Made by a program: the position numbers and the translations under genes. From positions 1-62,504 of the forward strand of contig NZ_WHOS01000043.1 of assembly GCF_013340935.1 (NCBI RefSeq): a DNA stretch of 62,504 nucleotides, read 5' to 3'. This stretch comes from Azospirillum melinis (GTDB taxonomy: Bacteria; Pseudomonadota; Alphaproteobacteria; Azospirillales; Azospirillaceae). Below are positions 23,992 through 33,349 of the stretch, piece after piece. Each line of letters starts with the position of its first letter. Positions within the stretch are counted from its first letter, which is position 1. The notes below the pieces were generated by a model, which saw nothing but the letters and a program-made list of their open reading frames with translations, was not told the DNA's origin and searched no databases.

Positions 23992-25776
23992 TTAGTACAC
24001 ACGGGCCTTGGGCGGGAAGACCTCGACCTCATCGGTCAGCGTGTACATGTGGACCGGGCGGTAATCGATCTTCGTCTCGCCATTGTCCGCGACCCAGATG
24101 ACGGTGTGCTTCATCCAGCCTTCGTCGTCGCGGTTCGGATAGTCCTCACGGGCATGGGCGCCGCGGCTTTCCGGACGGTTCTGGGCGGAGTGCAGGGTGG
24201 CGACCGCCTGACCCAGCAGGTTGTCCAGTTCCAGCGCCTCGACCAGATCGGAGTTCCAGACCAGCGAACGGTCGGAGATGGCGATCTCGCCCTTCTTGGC
24301 ATAGACCGCGTCGATCTTCTTGACGCCCTCGTCCAGGACCTCGCCGGTGCGGAAGACGGCGCAGTTGTTCTGCATCGTCCGCTGCATGTCCAGCCGCAGG
24401 TCGGCCGACTTGATCGAGCCCTTGGCGTTGCGGATGCGGTCGAACCGCTCCAGCGCCTTGTCGCAAGCATCCGGCTTGACCGACGGAGCCTTGCCCGGCT
24501 GGACGATCTCGGCGGCGCGGATGGCGGCCGCACGGCCGAACACCACCAGATCGAGCAGCGAGTTGGAGCCCAGGCGGTTGGCACCGTGCACCGACACGCA
24601 GGCCGCCTCGCCGATGGCCATCAGGCCCGGCACCACCTGGTCCGGGTTCGAAGCGGTCGGCGACAGAACCTCGCAGTGAACGTTGGTCGGGATGCCGCCC
24701 ATGTTGTAGTGGACGGTCGGCAGAACCGGGATCGGCTCCTTCGTGACGTCCACGCCGGCGAAGATCTTGGCCGTCTCGGCGATGCCGGGCAGGCGCTGGT
24801 GGATGATCTCCGGCGGCAGATGCTCGAGGTGCAGGTGGATGTGGTCCTTGTGCTCACCCACGCCGCGGCCTTCGCGGATCTCGATGGTCATCGAGCGGGA
24901 CACGACGTCGCGCGACGCCAGATCCTTGGCCGACGGGGCATAGCGCTCCATGAAGCGCTCGCCGTTGGAGTTGGTCAGGTATCCGCCCTCGCCGCGCACG
25001 CCCTCGGTGATGAGGCAGCCGGAGCCGTAGATGCCGGTCGGGTGGAACTGCACGAACTCCATGTCCTGCAGCGGCAGGCCGGCGCGCAGCACCATGCCGC
25101 CGCCGTCGCCGGTGCAGGTATGGGCCGAGGTCGCCGAGAAGTAGGCGCGGCCGTAGCCGCCGGTCGCCAGCACCACCAGCTGGCCGCGGAAGCGGTGCAG
25201 CGTGCCGTCGTCCAGGTTCCAGGCCAGCACGCCCTTGCAGACGCCGTCCTCCATGATGAGGTCGAGCGCGAAGTATTCGACGAAGAACTCCGCCTCATGC
25301 TTCAGCGACTGCTGGTAGAGGGTGTGAAGGATCGCGTGGCCGGTGCGGTCGGCGGCGGCGCAGGTGCGGTAGGCCTGGGTCTTGCCGTACTGCGCGGTCA
25401 TGCCGCCGAAGGCGCGCTGGTAGATCTTGCCTTCCGGCGTGCGCGAGAAGGGCACGCCGTAGTGCTCCAGCTCGATGATCGCCGGGATGGCCTCACGGCA
25501 CATGTACTCGATGGCGTCCTGGTCGCCCAGCCAGTCCGACCCCTTCACGGTGTCGTACATGTGGTAGCGCCAGTCGTCCTCGCCCATGTTGCCGAGCGCG
25601 GCCGAGATGCCGCCCTGCGCCGCCACGGTGTGGGAGCGGGTCGGGAACACCTTGGTGATGCAGGCGGTCTTCAGGCCCTTTTCGGCCATGCCGAAGGTGG
25701 CGCGCAGACCGGCGCCGCCGGCGCCGACGACGACGACGTCATAGGTGTGGTCGATGATGTTGTAGGCGGTCGCCAT
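23992..25776 (-). CDS. sdhA: Succinate dehydrogenase flavoprotein subunit
   Basis: This 594-residue flavoprotein has the FAD-binding VVVGAGGAGLRATFGMAEKG near the N-terminus, the histidyl-FAD site SHTVAAQGG, the catalytic region EFVQFHPTGIYGSG and the C-terminal SRGAHAREDYPNRDD. It oxidises succinate to fumarate in the TCA cycle and complex II. Length is typical of alphaproteobacterial SdhA. The start ATG at 25774-25776 gives MATAYNIIDHTYDVV; the open frame extends further upstream, but that part overlaps sdhD in another frame and is a shadow. It lies 5 bp after sdhD and 26 bp before sdhB. Confidence 0.97.
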   Translation of the reverse strand: MATAYNIIDHTYDVVVVGAGGAGLRATFGMAEKGLKTACITKVFPTRSHTVAAQGGISAALGNMGEDDWRYHMYDTVKGSDWLGDQDAIEYMCREAIPAIIELEHYGVPFSRTPEGKIYQRAFGGMTAQYGKTQAYRTCAAADRTGHAILHTLYQQSLKHEAEFFVEYFALDLIMEDGVCKGVLAWNLDDGTLHRFRGQLVVLATGGYGRAYFSATSAHTCTGDGGGMVLRAGLPLQDMEFVQFHPTGIYGSGCLITEGVRGEGGYLTNSNGERFMERYAPSAKDLASRDVVSRSMTIEIREGRGVGEHKDHIHLHLEHLPPEIIHQRLPGIAETAKIFAGVDVTKEPIPVLPTVHYNMGGIPTNVHCEVLSPTASNPDQVVPGLMAIGEAACVSVHGANRLGSNSLLDLVVFGRAAAIRAAEIVQPGKAPSVKPDACDKALERFDRIRNAKGSIKSADLRLDMQRTMQNNCAVFRTGEVLDEGVKKIDAVYAKKGEIAISDRSLVWNSDLVEALELDNLLGQAVATLHSAQNRPESRGAHAREDYPNRDDEGWMKHTVIWVADNGETKIDYRPVHMYTLTDEVEVFPPKARVY

Positions 25777-25781
25777 GGTCG

Positions 25782-26177
25782 TCAGGCTCCGATGAAGATC
25801 TTCACGACGGCCAGCACGCAGGCGGCCGCCAGGGCGAAGGACAGGAACTTGACGCCGATGATCAGCGCCATCTTCTGCCATTCGGCATGCACGTAGTCCT
25901 CGATGACCACCTGGAGCCCGGACTGGGCATGGTGGAAGGTGACCACGGCGGTGAGGATCATCATCACGGCCGAGAAGGGCGACTTCATCCAGGCAATGAA
26001 GGCGGCGTGATCGGCACCGAGATGACCGATGACGCCGAAAACGAACCACACGGTCAGCGGGACGAGCGCGATCGACGTCAGGCGCTGCGACCACCAGTGT
26101 TCGGTGCCGTGCTTGGCGGAACCCAGACCGCGTGCGACCTGCAACGGCGAGCGGAGGGTCTTGCTATTGGACGCCAT
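25782..26177 (-). CDS. sdhD: Succinate dehydrogenase membrane anchor subunit D
   Basis: This 131-residue protein has three membrane helices (about 34-53, 65-82 and 106-130). The haem and quinone region includes FHHAQSGLQVVIEDYVH, the helix-II His motif of SdhD. With SdhC it anchors complex II and forms the quinone site. ATG 26175-26177 is preceded by GAGGAG. It sits between sdhC and sdhA within the operon, 12 bp after sdhC and 5 bp before sdhA. Confidence 0.95.
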   Translation of the reverse strand: MASNSKTLRSPLQVARGLGSAKHGTEHWWSQRLTSIALVPLTVWFVFGVIGHLGADHAAFIAWMKSPFSAVMMILTAVVTFHHAQSGLQVVIEDYVHAEWQKMALIIGVKFLSFALAAACVLAVVKIFIGA

Positions 26178-26189
26178 GTCTTTTTCTCC

Positions 26190-26579
26190 TCACCACACGG
26201 CCAGGCCGACGATCCAGGTCAGGACGGTCAGCGCTGCCGTCGCGACGAGCACGACCTTGTTGTTGCGTTCGGCATCGGCCAGTTCGATCGCCTTGCCGGC
26301 ATCCCAGACCAGATGGCGGATGCCGTTGCACAGGTGGTAGTACAGCGCCGCCGACCAGCCGAACATCAGCAGCAGGCCGAAGAAGGAGCCGATGAAGCCC
26401 TGCGCGCGCGCGAACGCCTCCGGCCCGGCGGCGGCGGCAACCAGCCACCAGACCAGCAGAAGCGTGCCCACAGTCAGCCCGACGCCCGTGATGCGGTGCG
26501 TGATGGACATGACTGCAGTCAACGGGAGTTTATAGACTTGAAGGTGCGGGGAGAGCGGCCGACCGCTGCCGTTTGCCAT
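26190..26579 (-). CDS. sdhC: Succinate dehydrogenase cytochrome b556 subunit C
   Basis: This 129-residue protein begins with RPLSPHLQVYKLPLTAVMSI and THRITG, the diagnostic N-terminal SdhC signature (SPHLxxY...SIxHRxTG). Three helices follow, with the haem-ligating His in YYHLCNGIRHLVWD. It is the first gene of sdhCDAB. ATG 26577-26579 is supported by GAGGA seven bases upstream; the upstream in-frame ATG at 26618 is not conserved. The 276-bp gap before it is the probable promoter region. Confidence 0.95.
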   Translation of the reverse strand: MANGSGRPLSPHLQVYKLPLTAVMSITHRITGVGLTVGTLLLVWWLVAAAAGPEAFARAQGFIGSFFGLLLMFGWSAALYYHLCNGIRHLVWDAGKAIELADAERNNKVVLVATAALTVLTWIVGLAVW

Positions 26580-26690
26580 TGCGTCGTCCTCTGTTCGCGG
26601 CCGGACGCGGCGCAACATGACGATTGCCGCGGCGGCTGGGTGGTGCGTGCCCTTTTGGGACGGCTGTCCCGTCCTATTGGTTGGCGCAAT

Positions 26691-26719
26691 GAATTACGCT
26701 CCCGCAGCATCTGAGTCAA
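26691..26719 (-). promoter_or_regulatory. Possible promoter of sdhCDAB
   Basis: On the minus strand TTGACT (26714-26719) is followed after 17 bases by TAATTC (26691-26696), about 110 bp before the sdhC start. The -35 is a 5/6 match but the -10 is weak, so this is only a candidate within the 276-bp gap, which contains no gene. Confidence 0.3.
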
Positions 26720-26855
26720 CGGCGGGGGGTGGCCGAAAGTGCTGGTGTGACGATTTTGGCGCAGCGCGGGAAGTGGCTGAAAAGAAACGGCCTTCGGGTC
26801 CTGTGGTATTACCAGCCAATGAGGACAGTCCGGGACCGCCGCGCTTGCGCTGGCG

Positions 26856-27119
26856 CTACTTGTCGAAGCGGCGCACGTTCTCGACCATCATCGAGTACAT
26901 CTGTGTAATCAATTCCGCGGGACGAAGACGACCGAACGGAATGTTGTCCTTCGCCCATTCGACCAGACCCGGCGGCGGCTTCACCGGCGCCACCTCGTAC
27001 CCCGCCTTCTTCAGGGCGGCGGTCACAGCCTTCGCCTGCTTGGCGTAATCCTCGTTGAAGAAGGACTTGTCGGCATCCTTGATCGCCTTGGCGATGATGT
27101 CCTCGATGGGGGCGGGCAT
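26856..27119 (-). CDS. Conserved hypothetical protein
   Basis: This 87-residue soluble protein starts MPAPIEDIIAKAIKDADKSF and continues FNEDYAKQAKAVTAALKKAG with a C-terminal LRPAELITQMYSMMVENVRR. It is helical, with no Cys, signal peptide or catalytic motif, and no recognised domain. The start at 27117-27119 is chosen because upstream in-frame sequence is not coding-like, though no strong ribosome-binding site is visible. It lies upstream of sdhC on the same strand, but a 276-bp gap suggests a separate transcript. The function is unknown. Confidence 0.6.
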   Translation of the reverse strand: MPAPIEDIIAKAIKDADKSFFNEDYAKQAKAVTAALKKAGYEVAPVKPPPGLVEWAKDNIPFGRLRPAELITQMYSMMVENVRRFDK

Positions 27120-27451
27120 GCCGATGCTGGAACCGGATCTGGTTTGCGAAGGTGCCGACACCCTGTCACAGCACGGGGGCCTTCGCAATTCCCCGCTGCC
27201 CGCCAGCTGCAATACCGCCCGTTCCTGCCATTGTCAGACGCGGCCGACGTTGCAGCCCGCCCAAAATCGCAAGCACGGAAGGAGATGATCACAATCACTG
27301 AAAGTAATTGATTAACGGTTTTTACCCAAAAGACCAATGCAGATCGGTCTCTGTTCGGAAGATCAGTGGACAGTCTTTGCTGAAATGGTTCAGCGTTGCC
27401 CGCATTCACTGCTTTTCAGTGCATTCCTGGCTACGAAGATAAGGAACCGGG
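27120..27451. other. Divergent intergenic region
   Basis: About 330 bases between the divergent hypothetical gene and the polytopic membrane protein. The stretch from about 27285 to 27345 is AT-rich compared with its surroundings and probably holds promoters. A tiny frame (ATGATCACAATC to TGA) is too short to call. No hairpin or repeat of note was seen. Confidence 0.5.
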
Positions 27452-29152
27452 ATGGTGCATTCAAGGGACACGGCGCTCGACCTTGGCTCCGACACCTTCG
27501 GGCCGGACGCATTGGGGGAGGCACCCAGCAAATCACGCGAGACGATCCTGTTCGCGGGCGCGGTGTCGCTCTTGGTGCTGGCATTGTGGAGCATTCCGCT
27601 GCTCAGCTTCGGCGACGGCGGCGTCCATGTCGCGATGGCGCACCTGCTGACGGTGCTGGCGGCGGGCACCGCCGACCCCATCCTGTCCCAGTACTTCATG
27701 CTCAACCTCCATAGCGAGCCCAACTGGTTCATCTATCCGATCCTGGCGGCTCTGCTTCAGGTCTTCGATCCCTATACCGCTGAGAAAATTCTGCTCACCT
27801 GCTATGTGATCGGACTCCCCTATGCTTTCCGCTACGCGGTGACGGCGGTCAATCCACGCAACGCGCCCCTTTCCTGGTATGCCCTGCCCTTCGTCTTCTC
27901 CTGGCCGCTTAATCTCGGCCTGTACAACTTCATCTTCAGCCTGGTTTGGCTGTTCGTCGCGCTGGGCTATGCGCTGCGCCACTGGGAGGCGATGACGCCG
28001 CGCCGGACGCTGGCGCTGACCCTGCTGGGGCTGGTCACCTACTTCTCCCACCTCACCGCCGCCATCGTACTGTGCCTGAGCCTGGGCGGGTTCGGCATGT
28101 GGGTGCTGTGGAGCGGGCGTCGCCCGGGACCGTCGGGGTTGCGGATGTCGGGCAAGCTGGAGGCGAACCGACTGTGGGCCCCATTCGCCGCCTTCGCGGC
28201 AGCGATGCTGCCCATCGTCGCGTTGACGCTGCTGTTCGTCCTGCGCAACACCGGGCAGAAGGTGGAGTTCGGGCCGGACCTCTGGTACCGGACCAAGATG
28301 CTGGTCTATGGCAACGTCATCCTGTCGCACACACGCTGGGAAGGGGCGTTTGCCATGCCGGTGGCTCTGCTGCCCTTCGTCACGGCGGTACTTATTGTCC
28401 TCCGCCGCCGGCGGGGACGGATGGCCGTGCAAAATGGCGCCCTGAACGGAATGCTGGCCGGGGCGCTGCTGGTCCTGCTGTTCAGCTATGCCATTCCCAA
28501 CAGCACCTCCGGTGGCGGGCTGGCGGTACAGCGGATCCAGATCTTCCCTTACCTGCTGCTCATGCTGTGGCTGGCGGCGGCCACCGACTGGAGAGCGCTG
28601 CGCCGGACGACGGTGGCAATCGCCGGAACGGCAACGGCCGGGCTGCTGGTCATCAACATGGTCCACAACCACCTGAACAGCCGCTATCTGGCGGAGTTCG
28701 ACAGCACGGCACCGCAGCTGGAGCCGGGGCGGACCATGCTGCTGCTCGACTTCACCGGATGGAAGGCCAGCCCGGACGGGTTGCGGGACAGCTTCCGCCT
28801 GAACTTCGTCGGCCATCCGCAGTCACGCTTCGTGGCGAGCCGCCCTCTGGTCGACCTGAACATCTACCAAGCGTCGACGCCGAACTTCCCGGTGCGCTAC
28901 CGGCCCGACGCCGATCCATACATCCATCTGCGCGGCAACGGCGCCAATCCGGAGACTCCGCCGACCGACGAGTTCCTGATGGCCGGCACGCGCAGTGCCA
29001 TCCGCGTCGATTATGTCCTGGTCTGGGGGCTGACTCCGCAGCGCGCCGCCATGGACGGCGCCAGGCTGACACTGGACCAGTTGGATGCAGGCTATGAGCT
29101 TGCCGGTGTCTCCGAACATGGCTGGATGCGCATCTACCGGCGCAGGGATTGA
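27452..29152 (+). CDS. Polytopic membrane protein of unknown function (GT-C-like)
   Basis: This 566-residue protein has about ten or more membrane helices, starting with TILFAGAVSLLVLALWSIPL and continuing through regions such as FSWPLNLGLYNFIFSLVWLF and GALLVLLFSYAIP. It ends in a soluble C-terminal domain of roughly 160 residues (from about SRYLAEFDSTAPQLEPGR). An acidic motif FGDGGVHVAMAH in the first outer loop and the overall plan recall GT-C type glycosyltransferases and related polyprenyl-phosphate sugar enzymes, but no specific family is recognised. AAGGAA precedes ATG 27452. It is monocistronic and converges with rlmN. Confidence 0.75.
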   Translation: MVHSRDTALDLGSDTFGPDALGEAPSKSRETILFAGAVSLLVLALWSIPLLSFGDGGVHVAMAHLLTVLAAGTADPILSQYFMLNLHSEPNWFIYPILAALLQVFDPYTAEKILLTCYVIGLPYAFRYAVTAVNPRNAPLSWYALPFVFSWPLNLGLYNFIFSLVWLFVALGYALRHWEAMTPRRTLALTLLGLVTYFSHLTAAIVLCLSLGGFGMWVLWSGRRPGPSGLRMSGKLEANRLWAPFAAFAAAMLPIVALTLLFVLRNTGQKVEFGPDLWYRTKMLVYGNVILSHTRWEGAFAMPVALLPFVTAVLIVLRRRRGRMAVQNGALNGMLAGALLVLLFSYAIPNSTSGGGLAVQRIQIFPYLLLMLWLAAATDWRALRRTTVAIAGTATAGLLVINMVHNHLNSRYLAEFDSTAPQLEPGRTMLLLDFTGWKASPDGLRDSFRLNFVGHPQSRFVASRPLVDLNIYQASTPNFPVRYRPDADPYIHLRGNGANPETPPTDEFLMAGTRSAIRVDYVLVWGLTPQRAAMDGARLTLDQLDAGYELAGVSEHGWMRIYRRRD

Positions 29153-29196
29153 CGCCAGCCGGCGGCCGGCAGGGCGGGAGTCCCGCTCGTCGGCGG

Positions 29197-30366
29197 TCAG
29201 GACGCCAGCGCCGCGTCCTTTTCCGCGATGACGTTGGCGATGGCGGCGCGCTCAGCGGCGGTCAGGCGCAGGCTGGCGCTCTTCAGCTGGCCGCAGGCGG
29301 CCATGATGTCCTCGCCGCGCGGGGTGCGGACCGGGCTGGCATAGCCGGCATTGTTGACGATGTCGCCGAAGACCTGGATCGCCTTTGCGGTCGACCGCTC
29401 GTAAGGGGCGCCCGGCCATTCGTTGAAGGGGATCAGGTTGATCTTGGCCGGAACGCCTTCCAGCAGCTTGACCAGCGCCCGTGCATCGGCCGGCGTGTCG
29501 TTGATTCCCTTCAGCATCACATATTCGAAGGTGATGCGGCGGGCGTTCGACAGGCCCGGATAGTTCCGGCAGGCCTCCATCAGCTCGCGCAGCGGATATT
29601 TGCGGTTGATGGGCATGATGATGTCGCGCAGCTCGTCGGTCACCGCATGCAGGCTGACCGCGAGGTTCACGTTCAGCTCCTGGCCGCAGCGCTCCATCAT
29701 CGGCACGACGCCGGAGGTCGACAGCGTGATGCGCCGCTTGGAGATCGAGATGCCGTCGCCGTCCATCACGATCTTCAGCGCCTTGGCGACGTTGTCGTAA
29801 TTGAACAGCGGTTCGCCCATGCCCATCATGACGATGTTGGACAGCATGCGCCCGTCGGGCGGTGCCGGCCATTCGCCCAGCATGTCGCGCGCCAGCATCA
29901 CCTGCGCCACGATCTCCGCCGCGTCCAGGTTGCGCACCAGACGCTGCGTTCCGGTGTGGCAGAAGCGGCAGGTCAACGTGCAGCCGACCTGGGAGGAGAC
30001 GCAGAGCGTGCCGCGGTCCTCTTCGGGGATGTGGACGCTCTCCACCTCCTGCCCGTCGGGCATGCGCAACAGCCACTTGCGGGTGCCGTCCGCCGACTTC
30101 AGATCCTTCACCACCGTCGGCCGCGCCACAATGTAGGCATCGGCCAGCTTTTCCCGCACCGGCTTGGCCAGCGTGGTCATCTCGGCGAAATCGGTGGAGC
30201 CGCGGTGATAGAGCCAGTGCCAGAGCTGGCGGGCCCGGAACTTTTCCAGGCCGATCGACAGCATCTCGGCTTCCAGCTCTTCGCGGGACAGACCGACAAG
30301 GTTCTTGCGTCCGTCGGCATCGGTCGCCGGCAGAACGAAGGCGGAAGCATGATTGGAGGCGCTCAT
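29197..30366 (-). CDS. rlmN: 23S rRNA (A2503-C2) / tRNA methyltransferase, radical SAM
   Basis: This 389-residue radical SAM enzyme has the cluster motif CTLTCRFCHTGTQ (CX3CX2C), the RlmN-type GMGEPLFNYDNV and the C-terminal Cys region SPVRTPRGEDIMAACGQL with the methyl-carrying Cys. It methylates C2 of A2503 in 23S rRNA and A37 of some tRNAs, using a [4Fe-4S] cluster and two SAM molecules. ATG 30364-30366 is preferred over 30387 because GGGG lies just upstream and the N-terminus then starts MSASNHASAF; either is possible. It lies 434 bp from the next gene on the same strand's left side, with no operon partner. Confidence 0.94.
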   Translation of the reverse strand: MSASNHASAFVLPATDADGRKNLVGLSREELEAEMLSIGLEKFRARQLWHWLYHRGSTDFAEMTTLAKPVREKLADAYIVARPTVVKDLKSADGTRKWLLRMPDGQEVESVHIPEEDRGTLCVSSQVGCTLTCRFCHTGTQRLVRNLDAAEIVAQVMLARDMLGEWPAPPDGRMLSNIVMMGMGEPLFNYDNVAKALKIVMDGDGISISKRRITLSTSGVVPMMERCGQELNVNLAVSLHAVTDELRDIIMPINRKYPLRELMEACRNYPGLSNARRITFEYVMLKGINDTPADARALVKLLEGVPAKINLIPFNEWPGAPYERSTAKAIQVFGDIVNNAGYASPVRTPRGEDIMAACGQLKSASLRLTAAERAAIANVIAEKDAALAS

Positions 30367-30444
30367 GGCCCCATTACATAGGGCCATGCGCGCGCGGAGT
30401 CAAAAGACTCGAAGGCAAAAAGACCAAGTAATCCGCTGCGGCGA

Positions 30445-31011
30445 TCAGCGCTTCACGCCGCAGGCCTCGTTGATGGCGTCATAGGCCTGCCCGACGCCGG
30501 CCAGGCTGTAGGTGTCGGTCGTCTTGGTGCCGCGGCCGGACACGCCCTTCACCACCATCTGCTTGCCGTTGCGCAGCGCCGCGGTCACGGCGCGGTCGGC
30601 GTCGGCATCGCGGGCCCAGGCGGTCTCGCCGTCGGTGAACAGCTTGAAATCCTTGCCGTCGATGCTGACCTCGGCCTCGCTGCCCTTCTTGAACGGATAG
30701 CCGACGATGACGCTGACGACGTCAAGGGCCTTTTCCGCCGGGCGGTGGGTGACCAGCGTGTAGATGTCGCCGCGCTTCGCCTTCGGCTCCGACTTCTTGG
30801 GCTGGCTGGAGATGTAGCACACCTTCTGGCCCTTCTCCTCGAACAGGAACGCGTTCCAGTCCTTGAAGGTGCCGAGATGGCGCGGGTCGGCCGCGGCGGC
30901 CGGCGCGGCGGTCACGCCGGCGGCCAGAAAGCCGGCGGCGAGGATGGAAGAGACGACAGAACCGGCAAAGACGGCCCCGGCAAATCGGCGGACGGCGTTG
31001 GGAAGCAACAT
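30445..31011 (-). CDS. IalB-like (invasion-associated locus B family) exported protein
   Basis: This 188-residue precursor has an N-terminal signal peptide (VFAGSVVSSILAAGFLAAGV, then AAPAAAADP). The mature part contains FKDWNAFLFEEKGQKVCYIS and ends IDAINEACGVKR-like, with two Cys residues that could pair. The pattern KVCYISSQPKKSEP fits the IalB family, named for Bartonella invasion but common in non-pathogenic Alphaproteobacteria, where the role is unknown. ATG 31009-31011 lacks a strong ribosome-binding site. Neighbours do not suggest a pathway. Confidence 0.8.
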   Translation of the reverse strand: MLLPNAVRRFAGAVFAGSVVSSILAAGFLAAGVTAAPAAAADPRHLGTFKDWNAFLFEEKGQKVCYISSQPKKSEPKAKRGDIYTLVTHRPAEKALDVVSVIVGYPFKKGSEAEVSIDGKDFKLFTDGETAWARDADADRAVTAALRNGKQMVVKGVSGRGTKTTDTYSLAGVGQAYDAINEACGVKR

Positions 31012-31243
31012 CGGTCTTGCGTCTGCTCGTTGTTGGTCCGTGGGGTGCGGGCGGACACTACCCCAAACGGACTGACCATTCCAAGACCGCCGGGCCGGTG
31101 CAGGTTCGTTTCTCACAGGCCGTCCTGCTCGCCGCGTGACATTTTGACACGCATAGGCACAATGGGGGGTCATAAACTTGCCGCTGGCGTAACCGGGGGT
31201 TCACGCTATACCTGCGCCCGGCATGAGCGCGACGGGGACTGGC

Positions 31244-31618
31244 ATGGCCAAGCTACTGGTGGTGGACGACGATCCGGTCACGCGCAACCTGATCCGCGCG
31301 ATCCTGACCCGCGAAGGCCATGACCTGACCCTGTGCGCCAGCGCCCCGGAAGCCATCGGCATCCTTTACGTCCAACAGTTCGACCTCGTCCTCACCGACA
31401 TCATCATGCCCGACCATGACGGGTTCGAGGTCATCAAGGCCGCACGGACGCTGCGCCCGGAGATGCCGGTGGTCATCCTGTCGGCCATCGACGACAAGGT
31501 ACCGGCCGAACTGACCTCCGCCGCCTTCGCCAAGCTGGGCGTGTCGCGGGTGATCTCCAAGCCGGTCAACCCCAGCCTGCTGGCGTCGGAGGTGTTGGCG
31601 GCACTTGTCGCCGGTTGA
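31244..31618 (+). CDS. Single-domain response regulator (CheY-like)
   Basis: This 124-residue stand-alone receiver starts MAKLLVVDDDPVTRNLIRAI. The acidic pair DD, the phospho-acceptor Asp in LVLTDIIMPDHDGFE, the Ser of VVILSAIDD and the Lys in VISKPVNP are all present, so phosphorylation should be possible. There is no output domain. ATG 31244 is preferred over 31223 because GGGG lies six bases upstream. It is followed 65 bp later by a HD-GYP protein with its own degenerate receiver, suggesting a shared signalling pathway; partner kinases are unknown. Confidence 0.88.
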   Translation: MAKLLVVDDDPVTRNLIRAILTREGHDLTLCASAPEAIGILYVQQFDLVLTDIIMPDHDGFEVIKAARTLRPEMPVVILSAIDDKVPAELTSAAFAKLGVSRVISKPVNPSLLASEVLAALVAG

Positions 31619-31683
31619 ATGAACTATGCAATGGGATTACTTTGCCGGACGCGCACCGCACACGCGCAACCGCTGGGAATGCT

Positions 31684-33345
31684 ATGCTCCACGACGATGC
31701 ACGGCCGGAGATGGCCGATCCGGTCGCCAAACCACCGTTCAAGGTTCTGGTCGTCGATTCCGATCCGTCGCTGCTGGCCAAGGCTCGGTCGGCGGTGGAA
31801 GGGCTGTCGATCGACGGCGCAGGGGTCGACCTGACCGGCGCCACCTCAGCCGTCGAGGCGCGCGACGCCCTGCAGCGGCATCCCGACACCGCCCTGATCC
31901 TGCTGGAGACCGCGCTGGACGGTGCGAAGGCGGGGTTGGAGCTGGTGGCCTACCTGCGGCGCGAACTGGGCAACCAGCGCACCCGCATCCTGGTCTGCAC
32001 CGACGAGCGGGATGCAGAAACCGGGAGTTCGGATGCCGGAAGCGAGGATGAGGCCATCGCCGCCAACGACGTCGGCGATTGGCGGGTCAAGGCGGAACTG
32101 ACGCCGCGCGCATTGCGCACCGCCGTCGCCAGCCAGCTGCGCACCTTCGCCAGCCTCCAGGCACTGGCGGCGGGGCGCAAGGGGCTGGCTCGCATGCTGG
32201 TGGCAACCACCGGCCTGCTGGAAATGCGCACGCCCGACGTGCTGTTTCCCAACATCCTGCCGCGCGTCGTCGGGCTGCTCGGCATCGGCCACCATGCGCT
32301 TCTGTGCATCCAGGGCGACACGCTGCCGCGCGACCGCAAGATCCGCGTGCGCGCCTCCACCGGCCGCTTCGCCAAGTGGAAGGACGTAGAGGTCGCGGAG
32401 CTTGGCGAACCACGGGTGGAGGCGGCGCTGGAGCGGTTGTCGCCCAGCAGCGAGACGATCATCGAGCCGGATTTCTGCGCGCTGCGCCTGCGCGCCAACG
32501 GCGGCATCACCGGCATGATCTATGTCGAGGGCCGCAACGACGGCACCGCCCGCGAATGGCAGCTGATGGAGCTGTTCCGCAACAAATGCTCCATCGCTTT
32601 CGAGAACGCCCTGCTGATCGAGGAGCTGAACACCTCGCAGAAGGCGACCGTCCTGGCGATGGGTGCGCTGGCCGAATACAAGGACAACGCCGCCACCGGC
32701 CATCTTCAGCGCATCGAGAAGCTGGTGGGCTCCATCGCCCGTGAGCTGCATCAGCGCGAGAAGTTCCGGGACGAGCTTGACGCCGACTTCGTCGAGAAGG
32801 TCGGGCTGGCGGCCCTGCTGCACGATGTCGGCATGCTGAGCGTGTCGGACGAGACGCTGGGCATGCCGGGCGAGCTGACCGGCATCGACATGCAGATGAT
32901 CCAGCGCCACACCGAGATCGGCCACCGCATCCTGGCCGAGGCGGCGGTGCCGCTGCGCGGCCGGTCGCTGCTGTCCATCGCGGCGGAAATCGCGCGCTAC
33001 CACCATGAGCGCTATGACGGATCGGGCTATCAGGAGGGTCTGCGCGGCAGCGCCATTCCCATCGGCGCCCGCATCATGGCGGTGGCCGATGTGTTCGACG
33101 CGCTGATCACCAGCCGCCAGTACCGCAGCGCCTGGGCGGTGGAGGACGCGATGGCCTGGATCGTCGAACGGTCGGGCCGCGATTTCGACCCCGACGTCGT
33201 CGATGCCTTCGTGCATGTCATCCGCCGCTTTCAGACCGACGACCCCGGCTGGTTCCCGAAGGCGGGGGGCGGCCACGGCATGCTGGGCGGCGCCATCGGC
33301 CGCAAGCTGCGCGCCCTGTTCGGCCGCCGGGCGGAGGCGATGTAG
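31684..33345 (+). CDS. DUF3369/HD-GYP domain protein with degenerate receiver and GYQ motif
   Basis: This 553-residue protein has an N-terminal receiver (about 15-120), a DUF3369 middle (about 140-300) and HD-GYP (about 330-530). The receiver has Glu75 (LLETALD) where the phospho-Asp is expected, and VDSD in place of the acidic VDDE, so it is probably not phosphorylatable. The HD-GYP metal ligands are visible: HD (His380, Asp381), HTEIGH, HHERYDGSG and ADVFDAL. But GYP reads GYQ (448-450) and HDxGK reads HDVGM. It may hydrolyse c-di-GMP weakly or act as a sensor. It lies downstream of a receiver gene. Confidence 0.88.
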   Translation: MLHDDARPEMADPVAKPPFKVLVVDSDPSLLAKARSAVEGLSIDGAGVDLTGATSAVEARDALQRHPDTALILLETALDGAKAGLELVAYLRRELGNQRTRILVCTDERDAETGSSDAGSEDEAIAANDVGDWRVKAELTPRALRTAVASQLRTFASLQALAAGRKGLARMLVATTGLLEMRTPDVLFPNILPRVVGLLGIGHHALLCIQGDTLPRDRKIRVRASTGRFAKWKDVEVAELGEPRVEAALERLSPSSETIIEPDFCALRLRANGGITGMIYVEGRNDGTAREWQLMELFRNKCSIAFENALLIEELNTSQKATVLAMGALAEYKDNAATGHLQRIEKLVGSIARELHQREKFRDELDADFVEKVGLAALLHDVGMLSVSDETLGMPGELTGIDMQMIQRHTEIGHRILAEAAVPLRGRSLLSIAAEIARYHHERYDGSGYQEGLRGSAIPIGARIMAVADVFDALITSRQYRSAWAVEDAMAWIVERSGRDFDPDVVDAFVHVIRRFQTDDPGWFPKAGGGHGMLGGAIGRKLRALFGRRAEAM

Positions 33346-33349
33346 CCTC

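Noticed and set aside
24049..25896. A 615-codon plus-strand frame antisense to sdhA
   Set aside because: Antisense shadow of sdhA, which has all flavoprotein motifs on the minus strand.
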